Assembly: GCF_046630445.1 (NCBI RefSeq)
Contig: NC_092341.1
Coordinates: 131,890,001 to 131,954,000, forward strand
Direction of reading: 5' to 3'
Source of the DNA: Rutidosis leptorrhynchoides
Taxonomy: Eukaryota > Streptophyta > Magnoliopsida > Asterales > Asteraceae
DNA length: 64,000 bases
Of the stretch, positions 1 to 12,312 are shown piece by piece; within the stretch, counting starts at the first letter, position 1; each line of letters opens with the position of its first letter. Below the pieces are notes generated by a model that was not told where the DNA came from, ran no database searches, and saw only the letters and a program-made list of their open reading frames with translations. Position numbers and translations under genes: made by a program.

Positions 1-42
1 GGTATGGTTTAAAAACGTATTTTTTTCTGAGTCAGTAAGTTG

Positions 43-163
43 GGACGGCGTCCAGGGTTCCAGGACGGCGTCTAGCTTTTAACATTGGGACGGCGTCTTG
101 CCCTTTAGGACGGCGTCTAGATATGTAAAACGGGACGGCGTCTAGCAATTTGGGACGGCGTCC
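43..163 (-). repeat. Cluster 1: six 11-bp near-palindromes, 20/25-bp alternation
   Basis: GGACGGCGTCC or GGACGGCGTCT starts at 43, 63, 88, 108, 133 and 153, giving steps of 20, 25, 20, 25 and 20. Spacers are unrelated in sequence. On the element strand the unit reads GGACGCCGTCC, or AGACGCCGTCC where the last base differs. The cluster lies 3' of the integrase stop, in the 3' untranslated part or an unrecognised 3' LTR. Positions 164-331 hold no feature I can name. Confidence 0.93.
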
Positions 164-331
164 TGTTACACTAAAACCCACTGATCTGTTTTTCTGAGTC
201 GCGCGCGTTTAGAGGTCATACGTTAATCATTTTGTACCAAACTAAAATTTATCGTGCACACAATACAAACCTAATTACAATTGTGAACCATTTTTTTACG
301 AGTCGTTCACCAAACTCGTCCCCATTTAGAT

Positions 332-934
332 TTAGGCGTTTTTCTTGAAGTTGAGGCTAACCTCATCCTCAATTTCTAGGGGACCATCAACATAGTGTTT
401 GACCCGGTGGCCATTCACTTTAAAAATATCACCCTTCCCGTTCTCCATTTCGACTGTACCATAAGGGTACACCTTTCTAACAACAAAAGGTCCCGTCCAT
501 CGGGACTTAAGCTTTCCTGGTGATAGCTTGAAACGGGAATTGTAAACAAGGACACGATCTCCTTCCATGAATTCTTTTGGATGTTTCAATCTTTTGTCGT
601 GCCATTGTTTGGTCTTTTCTTTGTAAATTAGAGAGTTGTCATAGGCTTCAAGCCTCAACTCGTCTAATTCATTTAGTTGGGTCAAACGTAACCGACCCGC
701 TTCTTGGTAATCCAAATTGCATGCCCTTAGCGCCCAATGTGCTTTATGTTCAATCTCCAACGGGAGATGGCATGCTTTTCCGTATACCATACGGAAAGGA
801 GTTGTTCCAATCGGTGTTTTGTAGGCCGTGCGAAAGGCCCACAATGCATCGTTCAACTTGATTGACCACTCTTTTGGATTGGCACCGACGGTCTTTTCAA
901 GTATGCGTTTTAAAGACCGGTTGGTGTTTTCTAC
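332..934 (-). pseudogene. Athila-like integrase C-terminal block
   Basis: This block follows the second nonsense codon in the same frame and ends at the stop at 332. It starts with the residues Val-Glu; this Glu is the expected third acidic residue of the integrase catalytic triad. It continues through the usual end of the integrase core ([16 protein letters not shown]) and a GPF-type C-terminal domain ([16 protein letters not shown]). No chromodomain follows. An apparent ORF beginning at 856 starts with TTG and is only part of this frame, not a separate gene. A protein ending at the stop around 935 would lack both the catalytic Glu and this nucleic-acid-binding tail. Confidence 0.85.
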
Positions 935-3694
935 TTACCCACTCGTTTGGGGATGATAAGATGTCGAAATTTTATGAATTACTCCATATCTTTTCAACAC
1001 CTTTTCCAATTGCTTATTGCAAAAGTGGGTGCCCCGGTCACTTATAAGAGCTTTTGGTGTGCCGAACCTAGAGAAAAGTTCCATCAAAAAGTTTACCACT
1101 ACTCGGCCATCATTTGTTGGTAGGGGTTTTGCCTCCGCCCATTTAGAAACATAATCTATGGCGATAAGTATGTAGAGGTAAGAATGAGATTTTGGAAAGG
1201 GGCCCATAAAGTCAATTCCCCAAACATCGAACACCTCGCATACTTGGATGCTTTGTTGAGGCATTTCATCCCGTTTAGTTATTTGACCGGCCTGTTGGCA
1301 AGCGTCACAAGCTTTACAGACAGCGTAGGCATCTTTGAATATGGTAGGCCAATAGAAACCGGCCTCGTAAACTTTCTTCCCCGTGATTTGGGGACCAAAG
1401 TGCCCACCTGTTGGACCAAGGTGACAGTCAAGCAGAATTTCGGTGCATTCCTTCCCCGAAACACACCGACGGATTATCCCATCGGGACACTGTTTAAAGA
1501 GATATGGGTGTTCCCAAAAATAGTATTTTAAGTCACTAAAGAATTTCTTTCTTTTCTGGTGTGACATACCGGTTTCTAGGAATCCACCCGCAAGATAGTT
1601 GGCAATGTCTACAAACCATGGATCATCAATTTTCTCAACTCTCATGAGATTTTCATCAGGAAAATTATCTTGGATAACGGTCTCATGTAGAACCCCAAGA
1701 TTCGGGTTCTCAAGTCGAGAAAGGTGATCGGCAGCTAGGTTTTCGGCACCCTTTTTATCTTTTATATCGATGTCGAATTCTTGCAAAAGCAAGACCCAAC
1801 GTATTAAACGGGGTTTAGCATCTTGCTTAGAAAGCAAGTACTTTAATGCCGAGTGGTCTGTGTAGACAACCGTCTTTGCTAGTACTAAATAGGATCGGAA
1901 TTTGTCAAACGAAAAGACGATTGCAAGGAGTTCCTTCTCAGTGGTAGTGTAATTAAGTTGGGCTCCTTGCAGTGTCTTACTAGCATAGTAAATGGGCTTG
2001 AAATGTTTTTCTATTCTTTGCCCCAAGACGGCACCAATAGCAAAGTCACTGGCGTCACACATAAGTTCGAATGGTATTGACCAATTCGGCGATATGAGAA
2101 TCGGTGACTGCGTGAGCTTTGCTTTAAGAAGATTAAAGGCGGTAAGACACTCGTCCGTAAAGACAAATGGAGCGTCCTTCTCAAGAAGTTTGTTCATGGG
2201 GGTTGCAATTTTGGAAAAATCTTTAATGAACCGCCGGTAAAAACCGGCGTGCCCCAGAAAACTTCTAACACCTTTCACATTCGTTGGTGGTGGTAATTTG
2301 GCTATTACTTCCACTTTAGCCCGATCCACCTCAAGACCTGCACAAGAAATTTTATGACCCAATACAATTCCCTCTTTTACCATAAAATGGCATTTTTCCC
2401 AGTTTAGTACAAGATTTGATTCTTCACACCTAATCAACATAAGCTCAAGATTTTTAAGACATGAGTCAAAAGAATCACCGAAGACTGAGAAGTCATCCAT
2501 GAATACTTCCATAAAGTCTTCAATCATGTCATGAAAAATAGCTACCATACACCTTTGAAAGGTAGCAGGAGCATTGCATAAGCCAAAAGGCATACGCCGA
2601 TAGGAGAAAGTACCATAAGGACATGTAAAGGTCGTTTTCTCTTGGTCCTCGGGTGCTATAGGGATTTGGAAATATCCCGAGAAACCGTCAAGAAAACAAT
2701 AAAAATTCTTTCCCGCTAATCTTTCCAACATTTGATCAATGTAAGGAAGGGGAAAATGGTCTTTTCGGGTAGCATCATTTAATTTCCTGTAGTCAATGCA
2801 TACCCTCCAACCCGTGATAGTCCTGGTAGAAATTAATTGGTCGTCTTCATTTGTGACAACGGTCATGCCACCCTTTTTGGGCACGCATTGGACCGGACTC
2901 ACCCAAGGACTATCCGAAATCGGATAAATAAGACCCGCATCTAGGAGTTTTACAATCTCCTTCTTAACAACTTCTTGCATATTGGGGTTGAGTCGCCTTT
3001 GTCTTTGTACACACGGCTTATAGTTATCTTCCATTAATATCTTATGTGTACAATAAGAGGGACTTATACCCTTGATGTCATGAATTTTCCATGCTAGAGC
3101 CGTTTTATGGGCTTTTAACATGGAAACAAGCTTAGATTTCTCACTTACAGAGAGTTCGGATGAAATGATCACCGGGAGAGTAGAACCTTCTTGTAGGTAA
3201 GCATATTCCAAGTGACTTGGAAGTGGCTTTAGTTCCAAAACGGGAGGTTCTTCAATCGATGTTTTACATCGGTATTCATTCCCTAAATCCAACTTTCTAT
3301 ACTCTTCATCATTTGGCTCATACCCGTTAGCCATCAAAGTGGTCAACATCTCCACTTCTTCCACCATTGTTTCATCATCACCTTCCACAAAAATGCATTC
3401 TCCTGTACCTTGCAATTCTGGAAATTCCTGCAATAACTCCGAATACGTGTCTACGGTTTGCAAATAATAACATTGATCATCAGTAGACTCGGGGTATTGC
3501 AAGGCATGGTCAACGGAAAAGGTAACCTTCATATCCTCAATACTAAGGGTCAATTTCTGCCCATGAACATCTATCATAGCTCTAGCGGTATTGAGGAAAG
3601 GTCGACCTAATATAAGAGGCACACGTGTGTCCTCCTCCATGTCTAGAATTACAAAATCAGCCGGAAATACTAGGGTACCTACTTTTACTAACAT
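935..3694 (-). pseudogene. Athila-like protease end / RT / RNase H / integrase block
   Basis: An open block of 919 codons. In order it holds the end of the protease region (VPLILGRPFLNTARAMID), reverse transcriptase with VCIDYRKLND and FMDDFSVFG (minus strand near 2490-2510), RNase H (CDASDFAIGAVLG, YTDHSALKYLL, AADHLSRL), the integrase zinc finger (CKACDACQQAG) and integrase core motifs GIDFMGPFP and SDRGTHFCN. It stops at TAA (935-937) directly after YHPQTSG, two codons before the expected catalytic Glu. The stop fits a C-to-T change in a glutamine codon. The first Met at 3694 is internal to the frame and not a true start. Everything else in the domain set looks intact, so the copy is fairly young. 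Confidence 0.9.
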
Positions 3695-3739
3695 ATTCTC
3701 TAAAATTCCACGAGGGAATTTAACAGAGCGGTCTGCTAG

Positions 3740-5773
3740 TTAGATTGCCATTCGAGTTGGTTTCAGTTCCCCGGGGTTTAGCTTAACATATAATGAATAA
3801 GGCATTAAATTTATGCTAGCCCCTAAATCCGCTAATGCTTTAATGCATTCCAAATCTCCCAGGAGACATGGTATGGTAAAACTTCCAGGATCAGCTAACT
3901 TTTTCGGTATTTTGTTCATCAAAATTGCTGAACAATTAGCATTCATGGTGACGGATGAAAGTTCCTCCATTTTCTTCCGATTAGTAAGTAAGTCTTTTAA
4001 AAACTTAGCATACTTGGGCATACCTGAGATTACATCAATGAAAGGCATGTTTATGTTAATTTGTTTAAACATATCTAGGAATTTCGACCTTTCGGCCTCT
4101 AGCCTCTCTTGTTGTTGTTTTCTTGGGTATGGGAGTGGTGGTTGATATGGTTTTACTACGGGTTTATCCCGTTCTTCCTTTTCAACCACTTTTTCCGGCT
4201 CCTTAACCGGTTCATCATTTTGGTTCAATGGAACCCTGAAATCAGAATTTTCGGGCATTTTTGGAGCATCGTATGCTAGACCACTCCGTGTGGTGATAAC
4301 ATTTGCGTGCTCATTTCGTGGGTTTTTACTGGTATCGCCCGGTAAACTACCTGGTTTCCTCTCGCTCAGTAAATTGGCTAAACCACTCATTTGTTTTTCT
4401 AAATTTTGAATTGATGCTTGTTGGTTTCTAAATTGATGTTCGTTTTTCTCGTTGGTTTGGTTTATATTTGTGACAAGCTGAGTTTGTGATGTAATTAACT
4501 TTTCCAACATACTCTCTAAATTTGACTTTTTCTCTTCCTGTTGGGGTTTTTGGTAAAAACCCGGAGTTTGTTGTTGGAACCCACTACTTGACCCTTGTTG
4601 AAAATTGGAAGTTTGACCTTGAGGGTTGTAGGGGTTGTTAAAGTTCCGGTTAAATTGGGCTCTTCCCTGAAACTGGTTATTATTTCTTTGGCTTATGAAA
4701 GCCACTTCTTCTTTTTGAGCCATGGTTAACCCGGCATCACAATCTTTTCCTAAGTGGAGACCTCCACAGTATTCACAACCTACTTTCATACTATGGATTT
4801 CCTTGGTGATTTTGTCCATGTTTCGGACAACACCATCTATTTTTACACCTAGGGAGCTTAAGTCATCATAAGCACCGGCGCTTTGGACTTGAGCATTTCG
4901 AGTAATTGGGCGTTCTTGATGCCACTCATGAGAATAATCGGCTAGTTTCTCGATTATCTCATAAGCCTCTTGCTCGGTTTTGTCCATAAGAGAACCACCG
5001 GCAGCTTGGTCAATTGAAATTCGGGTTGCTACATCACAACCTTTGTAAAAGATTTGGACCTTTTGAAAGGTATCCAAACCATGGTTTGGACAACCTCTTA
5101 GCATTTTGGAAAATCGATTCCATGCTTCGTACAGGGTTTCCATCGGCTTTTGACAGAATTGGGTAATTTCGTGTTGGAGTCTCGCGGACTTGGATGCTGG
5201 AAAATATTTCTTAAGAAATTTTTCCAACATACCATCCCACGTTTCTATCGTAGCCTCGGCCAATGAATCTAACCAACTTCGTGCTTCCCCTTGGAGTGTC
5301 CAAGGGAAAAGTCTTAATAATATGGCCTGGTCAGTTTCTGGTTTAAGTTTAAATAGAAGACATATCTCTTGAAAGAGACGAATATGTTCGTTTGCATCTT
5401 CATTCGGACCACCACCAAATTGACACCTGTTATTAATCATTTGAAGAATAGGTCCTTTTATTTCAAAAGTTACCTCACCAGTAGGTGGAGTAATAGCACT
5501 ACCTTGTCCGGTCCGGGTTGCTTTCATCTTTGCTGCCATTGATTGTCGTGGTACCAACGGTCTTTCTCCTTCCATTTCAAAATTTGGGGGTTGAACGGGT
5601 TTACCAAAGTCTGAATATCGAGGCTTGGTCGTACTTGATTCTGAATCAAAGGTTTCTTGCTTTGATGAAGATTCAAAAATTTTAAGTACTTCTTTTGAAA
5701 TCCTACCAAGCTTTCTATCAGGTTCTGTAAACGGTGTAAGTAATGGAGATTCTGAACTTCGGGTATGTGGCAT
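3740..5773 (-). pseudogene. Athila-like gag and protease block
   Basis: The first ATG is at 5773 (MPHTRSSES); the few codons upstream begin with a TTG. The capsid region is recognisable from residues such as RLFPWTLQGEARSWLDSL and FLKKYFPASKSARLQHEI. It is followed by a short CX2CX3HX4C knuckle (CEYCGGLHLGKDC), a Gln/Asn-rich low-complexity stretch, and the aspartic protease active site ADLGASINLMP. The frame ends at TAA (3740-3742) after RMAI and continues in the same frame downstream to 3694, so this is a nonsense mutation inside protease-pol and not a natural gag end. It too fits C-to-T in a glutamine codon. The leader from the PBS to this ATG is only about 155 bp. Confidence 0.9.
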
Positions 5774-5927
5774 ATGCGACCTATAAACTGTCAATCACAC
5801 AACTAACAAAAATTATTAAACATACCGATTCTATAAGTTTAAAAATCAAAGATTATTAAAAAATTTAAAATAATTAAGAAACTACTTAATCACAAATCAG
5901 TTAATAATTCTATTTTGACACAAAACT

Positions 5928-5946
5928 GTCCCCGGCAGCGGCGCCA
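5928..5946 (-). other. Primer binding site, tRNA-Asp type
   Basis: The minus strand reads TGGCGCCGCTGCCGGGGAC. It matches the complement of the 3' end of plant tRNA-Asp apart from one base (GCTGCC rather than GTTGCC). It lies 6 bases from the LTR edge at 5953. Priming with tRNA-Asp is typical of Athila elements. Confidence 0.9.
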
Positions 5947-5952
5947 AAAACT

Positions 5953-7104
5953 TGATGTGCATGCTAATCACCTAAATCGACTCGCCAAGAGTTCTCTTTA
6001 GCAAGTACTCAAACTAGAATTACTAAGCGAGGGTTCCCTATTACTTAGACCTTTTCGTTTGTGACTAGTTGATCAACAAGATCAAAGACTTGAATAACAA
6101 TTGTCTTTGCGTTCGCTCTACAAAATTCATTCCTATTTTGTTTAACCGTTTTAATCTAGTTTACCCCCTTGGTCCGGTTTAGCAAACAATCAATCTAAGA
6201 CAAGTTGATTGTAAATCAATATGATAAATCAACAAGAGTTCTCTTTATCAACAACATATCAATTAACTAGATACAAATGACTTTAACAACAATAAGCATG
6301 GTTCTTAATTCAAGCTTCAATCTATCACGCATAATACATTCAATCAATAAGATTACATCCAATACCTTGGTTATTAATCTAGACAAATATTATAGAAACT
6401 AGCCAACAATCATGGTAACAGACAACAATACAATCAAATTATTAACTGAAATCATTGCTGAGAACAAGTAAATAACCTACAAGAACAAGAGTTCTTGGAT
6501 GAAGAAGGTTTTGATGGATGATGCCTTGATGTTGAGCCTCTTCAAAGAGGTTGGAGTTCTCCAATTTGCTCCTAAAAATCGCCTCTAAACTCTCTGGTTC
6601 GTATTCTGATGTGAAACAGTCCCAAAAACTGAAGTTTTAAAGTGGAGAAAGTAGGTAAAAAGCCAAAAAGTCGGCCAAACCTACTACGGGACGTCGTCCC
6701 AAAAGGCAGGACGGCGTCCCGTTTCAAAGGTCAAGACGGCGTCCCATATGCCCTAGACGGCGTCCCGATTCGAAAGACAGGACGGCGTCCCACCTTCCAG
6801 GACGGCGTCCTGTTGTGCTGATTTTGACTGTTTCGTTTTCTTTTTAATTTCCTTTCATTTGGACGAAGTCTAACATATCTGAAACCTTGTTTTATCATTT
6901 TAGAGTGCTATCTTGACTCTAACTCGTATCGGGATCAACCAATGTCATAAATCATCGAAATTCTTTGTAAATCATTCTTCCGATACAAATTTGTACATCT
7001 TGGCCTATAGCTTGTAGAACACCTTCATTATCTTCGATTCTAGAGCGTTTTTAGTGATATTGCGATAGATATATATGATGTTATTGAGCAATATCAGATC
7101 ACCA
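5953..7104 (-). repeat. 5' LTR of the Athila-like element
   Basis: The plus strand starts TGATGTGCATGC at 5953, which gives the CA end of the minus-strand LTR next to the PBS. It contains palindrome cluster 2 (6689-6810). I see no strong TATA box downstream of the cluster; CTTTAAAAC near 6635 on the minus strand is only a weak candidate. The outer limit is inferred from the start of similarity to the next element and could be wrong by tens of bases. Confidence 0.75.
6689..6810 (-). repeat. Cluster 2: six 11-bp near-palindromes, 20/25-bp alternation
   Basis: Units start at 6689 (GGACGTCGTCC), 6709, 6734, 6755, 6780 and 6800 (core GACGGCGTCC), giving steps 20, 25, 21, 25 and 20. The spacing rule is that of cluster 1, but spacers and flanks are different sequence, so this is not simply the other LTR copy. 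The first unit is a perfect palindrome around ACGT. Confidence 0.93.
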
Positions 7105-7975
7105 TCTCGATTGCTCATTATTTGAAGTGTCTTCAGAGATTTTCGAAGGGTTTGAACACAGATTGTAATCGTTTGTATACATTTGATGTTCTAACACACT
7201 TTTGAAGTCAAAGTATAGCTTTGAAAGATGTAGGAATATAAAAGTGATGGTACCGGTTATATCTCAAATTGAATTCTGAGATTTTAAAATCAGAATATGT
7301 AATTGGGTTTGAATGAGTATGGTTGTTTTGATTTCTATGAAAGAATGTATATTATTGTGAAAGTAGGAAGTATAATTGATAATTTGCTTAATCTGATTCG
7401 AAGAATGTAACATATTAATTGTGAATTTATATATATCTCTCGGGTATTACCTACCCGTTAAAAAAAATTTCACAATTAATATTTTGTACATAAGAATTTT
7501 ATTATAGTCTTTATGAAAATATATATGTATATATTCTTCTCAGATGTAACATAGATTTTAATGAGTTAATACTAAATTAAACTCATTCGATTTACGGTTG
7601 GAACTAGAATTGAATAATTCCTTTAAGGCTTTAGAGGTTACATAAGTATTTCTTCAATAATATTGAAATTATGAATCAATACTTCGTTATTTGTTGAGAT
7701 GTGATGCTGGTTTTTATTAAATTCTTGTGAACTTCGCAAAGTACGAATGATGTTATCTGAAAAGTTTCGGTTACATCAATGATGAAGTGTAAAATCAAAT
7801 ATATACTTGATTTATTAGGAATTGGAATTTGTTGAATTGAGACAGAGATTGTAGTTAACGATGGTTAAGTCGCGGGTGAGGGACGTACATTATTGCATAT
7901 TTGTAATATGAATTAACCGAGTAGTTAAGATTCACACACAATAGCTTTAACACGGAAAGATTTATTTTTTTATTT

Positions 7976-8098
<123 letters not shown>

Positions 8099-8658
8099 AA
8101 TTTCTTCAGAGGGAATGAGTTAATTCTTCATAACTTGTTGATACAATATACACGTTATTGATTCGTAATGATGTAAACAGTGATTCTTGAACTGACGGAG
8201 TTTGTGATGTTATAGGTGTTGTTGATTCTGATGTTGACTGTACTGACGATACTGGTGACGCTGATGGTACTGTTGATGCTATTGGTAAAACAAGTTTAAC
8301 TTGTTAATCACACGCCATTTTTGTCAGGGTTTCTACTCTTTCTTCTATCATTTTGGTTCGCTTAACTGATTTATGGTTAGGGCTAGATTAGATAATCTCT
8401 AAGACTTTAGAGATTATATAATCGCCGCGGAATGTTTCTCCAATGAAGTTATGAATTAATACTTAGTCAGTTATTGTTGTTGGTACTCCTTGGTATCTAT
8501 GGTACGTATGACGTTGATACTCGTGGGACAGATTGTGAAGTTGAGGTTTACAACGCGGTTGTGGTTGGAGGTGGTAATGGTACTGTTGGCGTTGATGATG
8601 GTGGTACTGGTTATGTTGCTGATGCTGCTGCTGGTGTTTGTAATCTCTGAACCATATT

Positions 8659-9045
8659 CTACAAAGCCACTACCCGAGCGCGAAGTTCGTTGACTTCTTC
8701 TATTATTCCAGGATGATTGTCGGTCGGAACGAGCGGATAAATAAAATCTAGAATTTGATGTAGTATATAATCGTGACGAGATACCCTGGAAATGAGAGAG
8801 AAAATGGTGTCTCGAACAGGTTCGCCGGTAAGTGCTTCAGGTTCTTCGCCAAGAGGGCAATGTGGTGGATGGAAAGGATCGCCTTCTTCTTGTTTCCAAT
8901 GATTGAGGAGGCTACGAACCCATCCCCAATTCATCCAGAATAGGTGATGACTGATTGGTTGATCCATTCCGGTCACACTGCTTTCGGAGCTTGAGTGAGA
9001 TTCTATTTCGGAATCCGAGTGACTTGAACTGATGACAAATTCCAT
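8659..9045 (-). CDS. Conserved 128-codon ORF in retrotransposon leader
   Basis: A true ATG start (9045) and a TAG stop (8659) give 128 residues. The N-terminus is Ser/Glu-rich and acidic (SSSHSDSEIESHSSSES). Then comes a Trp-rich patch (FWMNWGWVRSLLNHW), a Pro/His patch (GDPFHPPHCPLGEEPEALTG) and a helical C-terminus. I do not recognise a domain. It lies about 430 bp inside the PBS, where gag would begin in an autonomous element. The same region in the complete element (about 29270-29660) keeps most of the sequence but is broken. Its conservation suggests a gag remnant or an element-specific small protein; neither can be shown from the window. Confidence 0.5.
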   Translation of the reverse strand: MEFVISSSHSDSEIESHSSSESSVTGMDQPISHHLFWMNWGWVRSLLNHWKQEEGDPFHPPHCPLGEEPEALTGEPVRDTIFSLISRVSRHDYILHQILDFIYPLVPTDNHPGIIEEVNELRARVVAL

Positions 9046-9463
9046 TTCGTACGATTGGATAAAGGATTTTTCGATATAAAATGATTTTTCGGCTATCGGG
9101 TGGTATTCTATTTACCTAGGATATCTATATATAGAGATCAAAAGATTTCATAGATTACGGAGGAATTTTCGGGATATGTCAGGCAAAGTTTAAAGTAACA
9201 GATACGATAAGATATGATTTAGCAGATACGCTAAGATATGAATTTTGTCTATACACTACTCATGCAATTAATGTAGCAAGACGTGTCTAGACTAATAATG
9301 ATAAGCAGGTAATTTCCTATGGAAGATAAGTAGATGATTTCCGACTAGAAATGATAAGCAAAACTTTTGACATGCAGACACTGTCGAAGTCCAGACTCAC
9401 TAATGCATCCTAACGACTTATCAGTTAGACACACTAATGCAGACCTGGTTCGCTAAGACCACC

Positions 9464-9476
9464 GCTCTGATACCAA
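9464..9476 (-). other. Primer binding site, initiator tRNA-Met type
   Basis: The minus strand reads TTGGTATCAGAGC, complementary to the 3' end of initiator tRNA-Met, one base from the LTR edge at 9478. Confidence 0.88.
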
Positions 9477-11406
9477 CTGAAAGGACCCGTTCATATATAT
9501 TATAAACGATTCACAATAGTTGATTACATCGCGAGGTATTTGACCTCTATATGATACATTTTACAAACATTGCATTTGTTTTTAAAAGACAAACTTTCTT
9601 TACATCGAAAATTGACAGGCATGTATACCATTTCATAATATCCACTATTCAACTATAAATTGACTTAATAATAATAATCTTTAATGAACTCAATGACTTG
9701 AATGCAACGTTCTTCGAAATATGCCATGAAAGTCTCCAATTAATATCTTTAAAATGAGCAAATGCACAGCGGAAGATTTCTTTAATACCTGAGAATAAAC
9801 ATGCTTTAAAGTGTCAACCAAAAGGTTGGTGAGTTCATTAGTTTATCATAATCATTCATTTTCATCATTTTAATAGACCACAAGAATTTCATTTCCAGTT
9901 CTCATAAATATACGTCCCATGCATAGAGACAAAAATCATTCATATGGATTGAACACCTGGTAACCGACATTCACAATATGCATATAAGAATATCCCCATC
10001 ATTCCGGGATCCTCCTTCGGACATGATATAAATTTCGAAGTACTAAAGCATCCGGTACTTTGGATGGGGCTTGTTGGGCCCAATAGATCAATCTTTAGGA
10101 TTCGCGTCAATTAGGGTGTCTGTTCCCTAATTCTTAGATTACCAGACTTAATAAAAAGGGGCATATTCGATTTTGATAATTCAACCATATAATGTAGTTT
10201 CGATTACTTGTGTCTATTTCGTAAAACATTTATAAAAATTGCGCATGTATTCTCAGCCCAAAAATATAAAGGGTAAAAAGGCAAATGAAACTCACCATAC
10301 TGTATTTCGTAGTGAAAATACATATAACGTCATTGAACTAGTGCAAGGTTGGCCTCGGATTCACGAACCTAAATTAATTATATATAATTATATGTTGGTC
10401 AATATTTGTCTAACAATTAGGTCAGGTCATAGTGTACCACAATCCTAATGCTCGAGACTAATATGCAAAAGTCAACAAAAGTCAATTTGACTCAAAATGA
10501 TTTCCAAAATTTATACATGATTATAATATATTTTAAATATCGTCGTTTTATATTTTAAAATATTTTTAAAAGATTTATTAGAGTAAATAATATAATTCAT
10601 TTATTAATAAATAAAATTTTATATTAAAATTTATATAATAAAATATACTTTTATATATATTAAGTAATAAAATTTATAGGGTTCATTTAATATCATAAAG
10701 ATAATATGATAGGTATTATTAAAGTAATTTATTACACGTAGTAAAATATGTTTGTATTACATATTTATTTGATAAAATAATATCTATAATGTTAGTAAGT
10801 AAAAGTTGTATTATTTTGTAATAATAATTATTATTATAAAAATATCAATATTTATAATTACTAAGGTGATATTATGATAAAACGATAATTCTAATTATGA
10901 TAACTTTAATATTTACAATAATTTTTAATATTATCTTTAAAATAATAATTCTATTTAAAATGATAATAAAAATGATATTTTATAGTAACAATGACATTTC
11001 TATTAAAATGATAATTTTTGTTAAAATGATATTTTTTGTTAAAATGATAGTTTTGATACTAACAATACTTTTAATAATAATAGTAATGATAAAAATAATA
11101 AGAACGATAATTTTATCTAAATCAATATCTTATAATATTTTAATTTCATCATGATACTCTTACTCATTATTTCCTAATCGTTTCGTTTAATAGCTTTTAA
11201 TCGTCTTTTATATCGTGCTCATAATAATGATAATAATAGTAATCAAAATAATTAGGTGTTACTAATATTAGTTTTAATTACAATAATACTAATAATGATA
11301 ATTACTATGACATTATTAACGATAATGATAATATAATAATAATAATAATAACAATAACCATTTTTAAATAATGATATATATATTAATAATGATAATAATA
11401 ATAATG

Positions 11407-11438
<32 letters not shown>

Positions 11439-11565
11439 TATAATTAGATAATAATAATAATAATTAGATAATAATAATAATAATAATACTAATTATAACT
11501 TTAATGATAATAACGATAGTAATAATAATAAAAAAAATAATTTTTAATGATAAATCCTTTTATTG

Positions 11566-11671
<106 letters not shown>

Positions 11672-12312
11672 GATAAAACTAGAACGACGATAATAACGAC
11701 GATAATAATAATCATTTTTAATAATAATACAAAAATTCGATGGACTATAACTTCAAATCCGTTCATCGAAATCATTCGATATCTAAATAAAAAGTTCTTA
11801 ATTTTTCGCTAGCTTTCCAACGACATGCATATCTTATACCTTATCTCAGTCGCATATATAACTAATTCAGGATTCAACATAATCTAACTAAAGGCAATAT
11901 CAAAAGTACAAACATGCATAATCCTATATACTCGAGCACTAGTCAGGGATACACTATTAGTATGTAAAAGTTAAATTATGAGTACTCACGTATCAATATT
12001 GAGATTCAATATTGCAGGAAAGGTACGTAGATGCAACGGAGATGATAAACACTATATTGACCTCATGAGCATACCCATGAACCATACCCAATCACCTCCA
12101 TAGCTATAACCCATAATTTCCTTAATCCAATCCCACTCGAAAAACAATTTCAAAATCACCCGGACCGCACTCCGACGTAATATTTTATGTATACTAATAA
12201 TATCTTGAAATAATACGGAGTAAATATATATATGTAAATCGATTGAGAGAGTTTAGAGAAAAATATTTTCAAGTTTCTATGAAATAATGAAACCTATTGA
12301 ATTCTATTTATA

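Larger units (their letters stand above)
1..7104 (-). mobile_element. Athila-like Ty3 LTR retrotransposon (3' end outside window)
   Basis: On the minus strand the order is LTR (from about 7100 down to 5953), tRNA-Asp-type primer binding site (5946-5928), then one gag-PR-RT-RNaseH-IN frame (5773-332). The FMDDFSVFG reverse transcriptase motif, the DLGASIN protease motif, the Asp PBS and the lack of a chromodomain after integrase fit the Athila/Tat side of Ty3. The three open blocks are in the same frame and are separated only by two in-frame TAA codons, so decay is slight. The 3' LTR is not recognisable in the window. The upper LTR limit is uncertain: similarity to the neighbouring element begins near 7105, so the border is placed there by inference. 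Confidence 0.88.

Noticed and set aside
43-163. CRISPR array
   Set aside because: Short palindromes with regular spacers look superficially similar, but units are only 11 bp, spacers are 9-14 bp, there are no cas genes, and the setting is a plant retrotransposon.
577-1531. Plus-strand ORFs at 577-861, 862-1047, 1184-1531, 1992-2240, 3813-4145 and 5190-5372
   Set aside because: Antisense shadows of the minus-strand Athila-like gag-pol frame.
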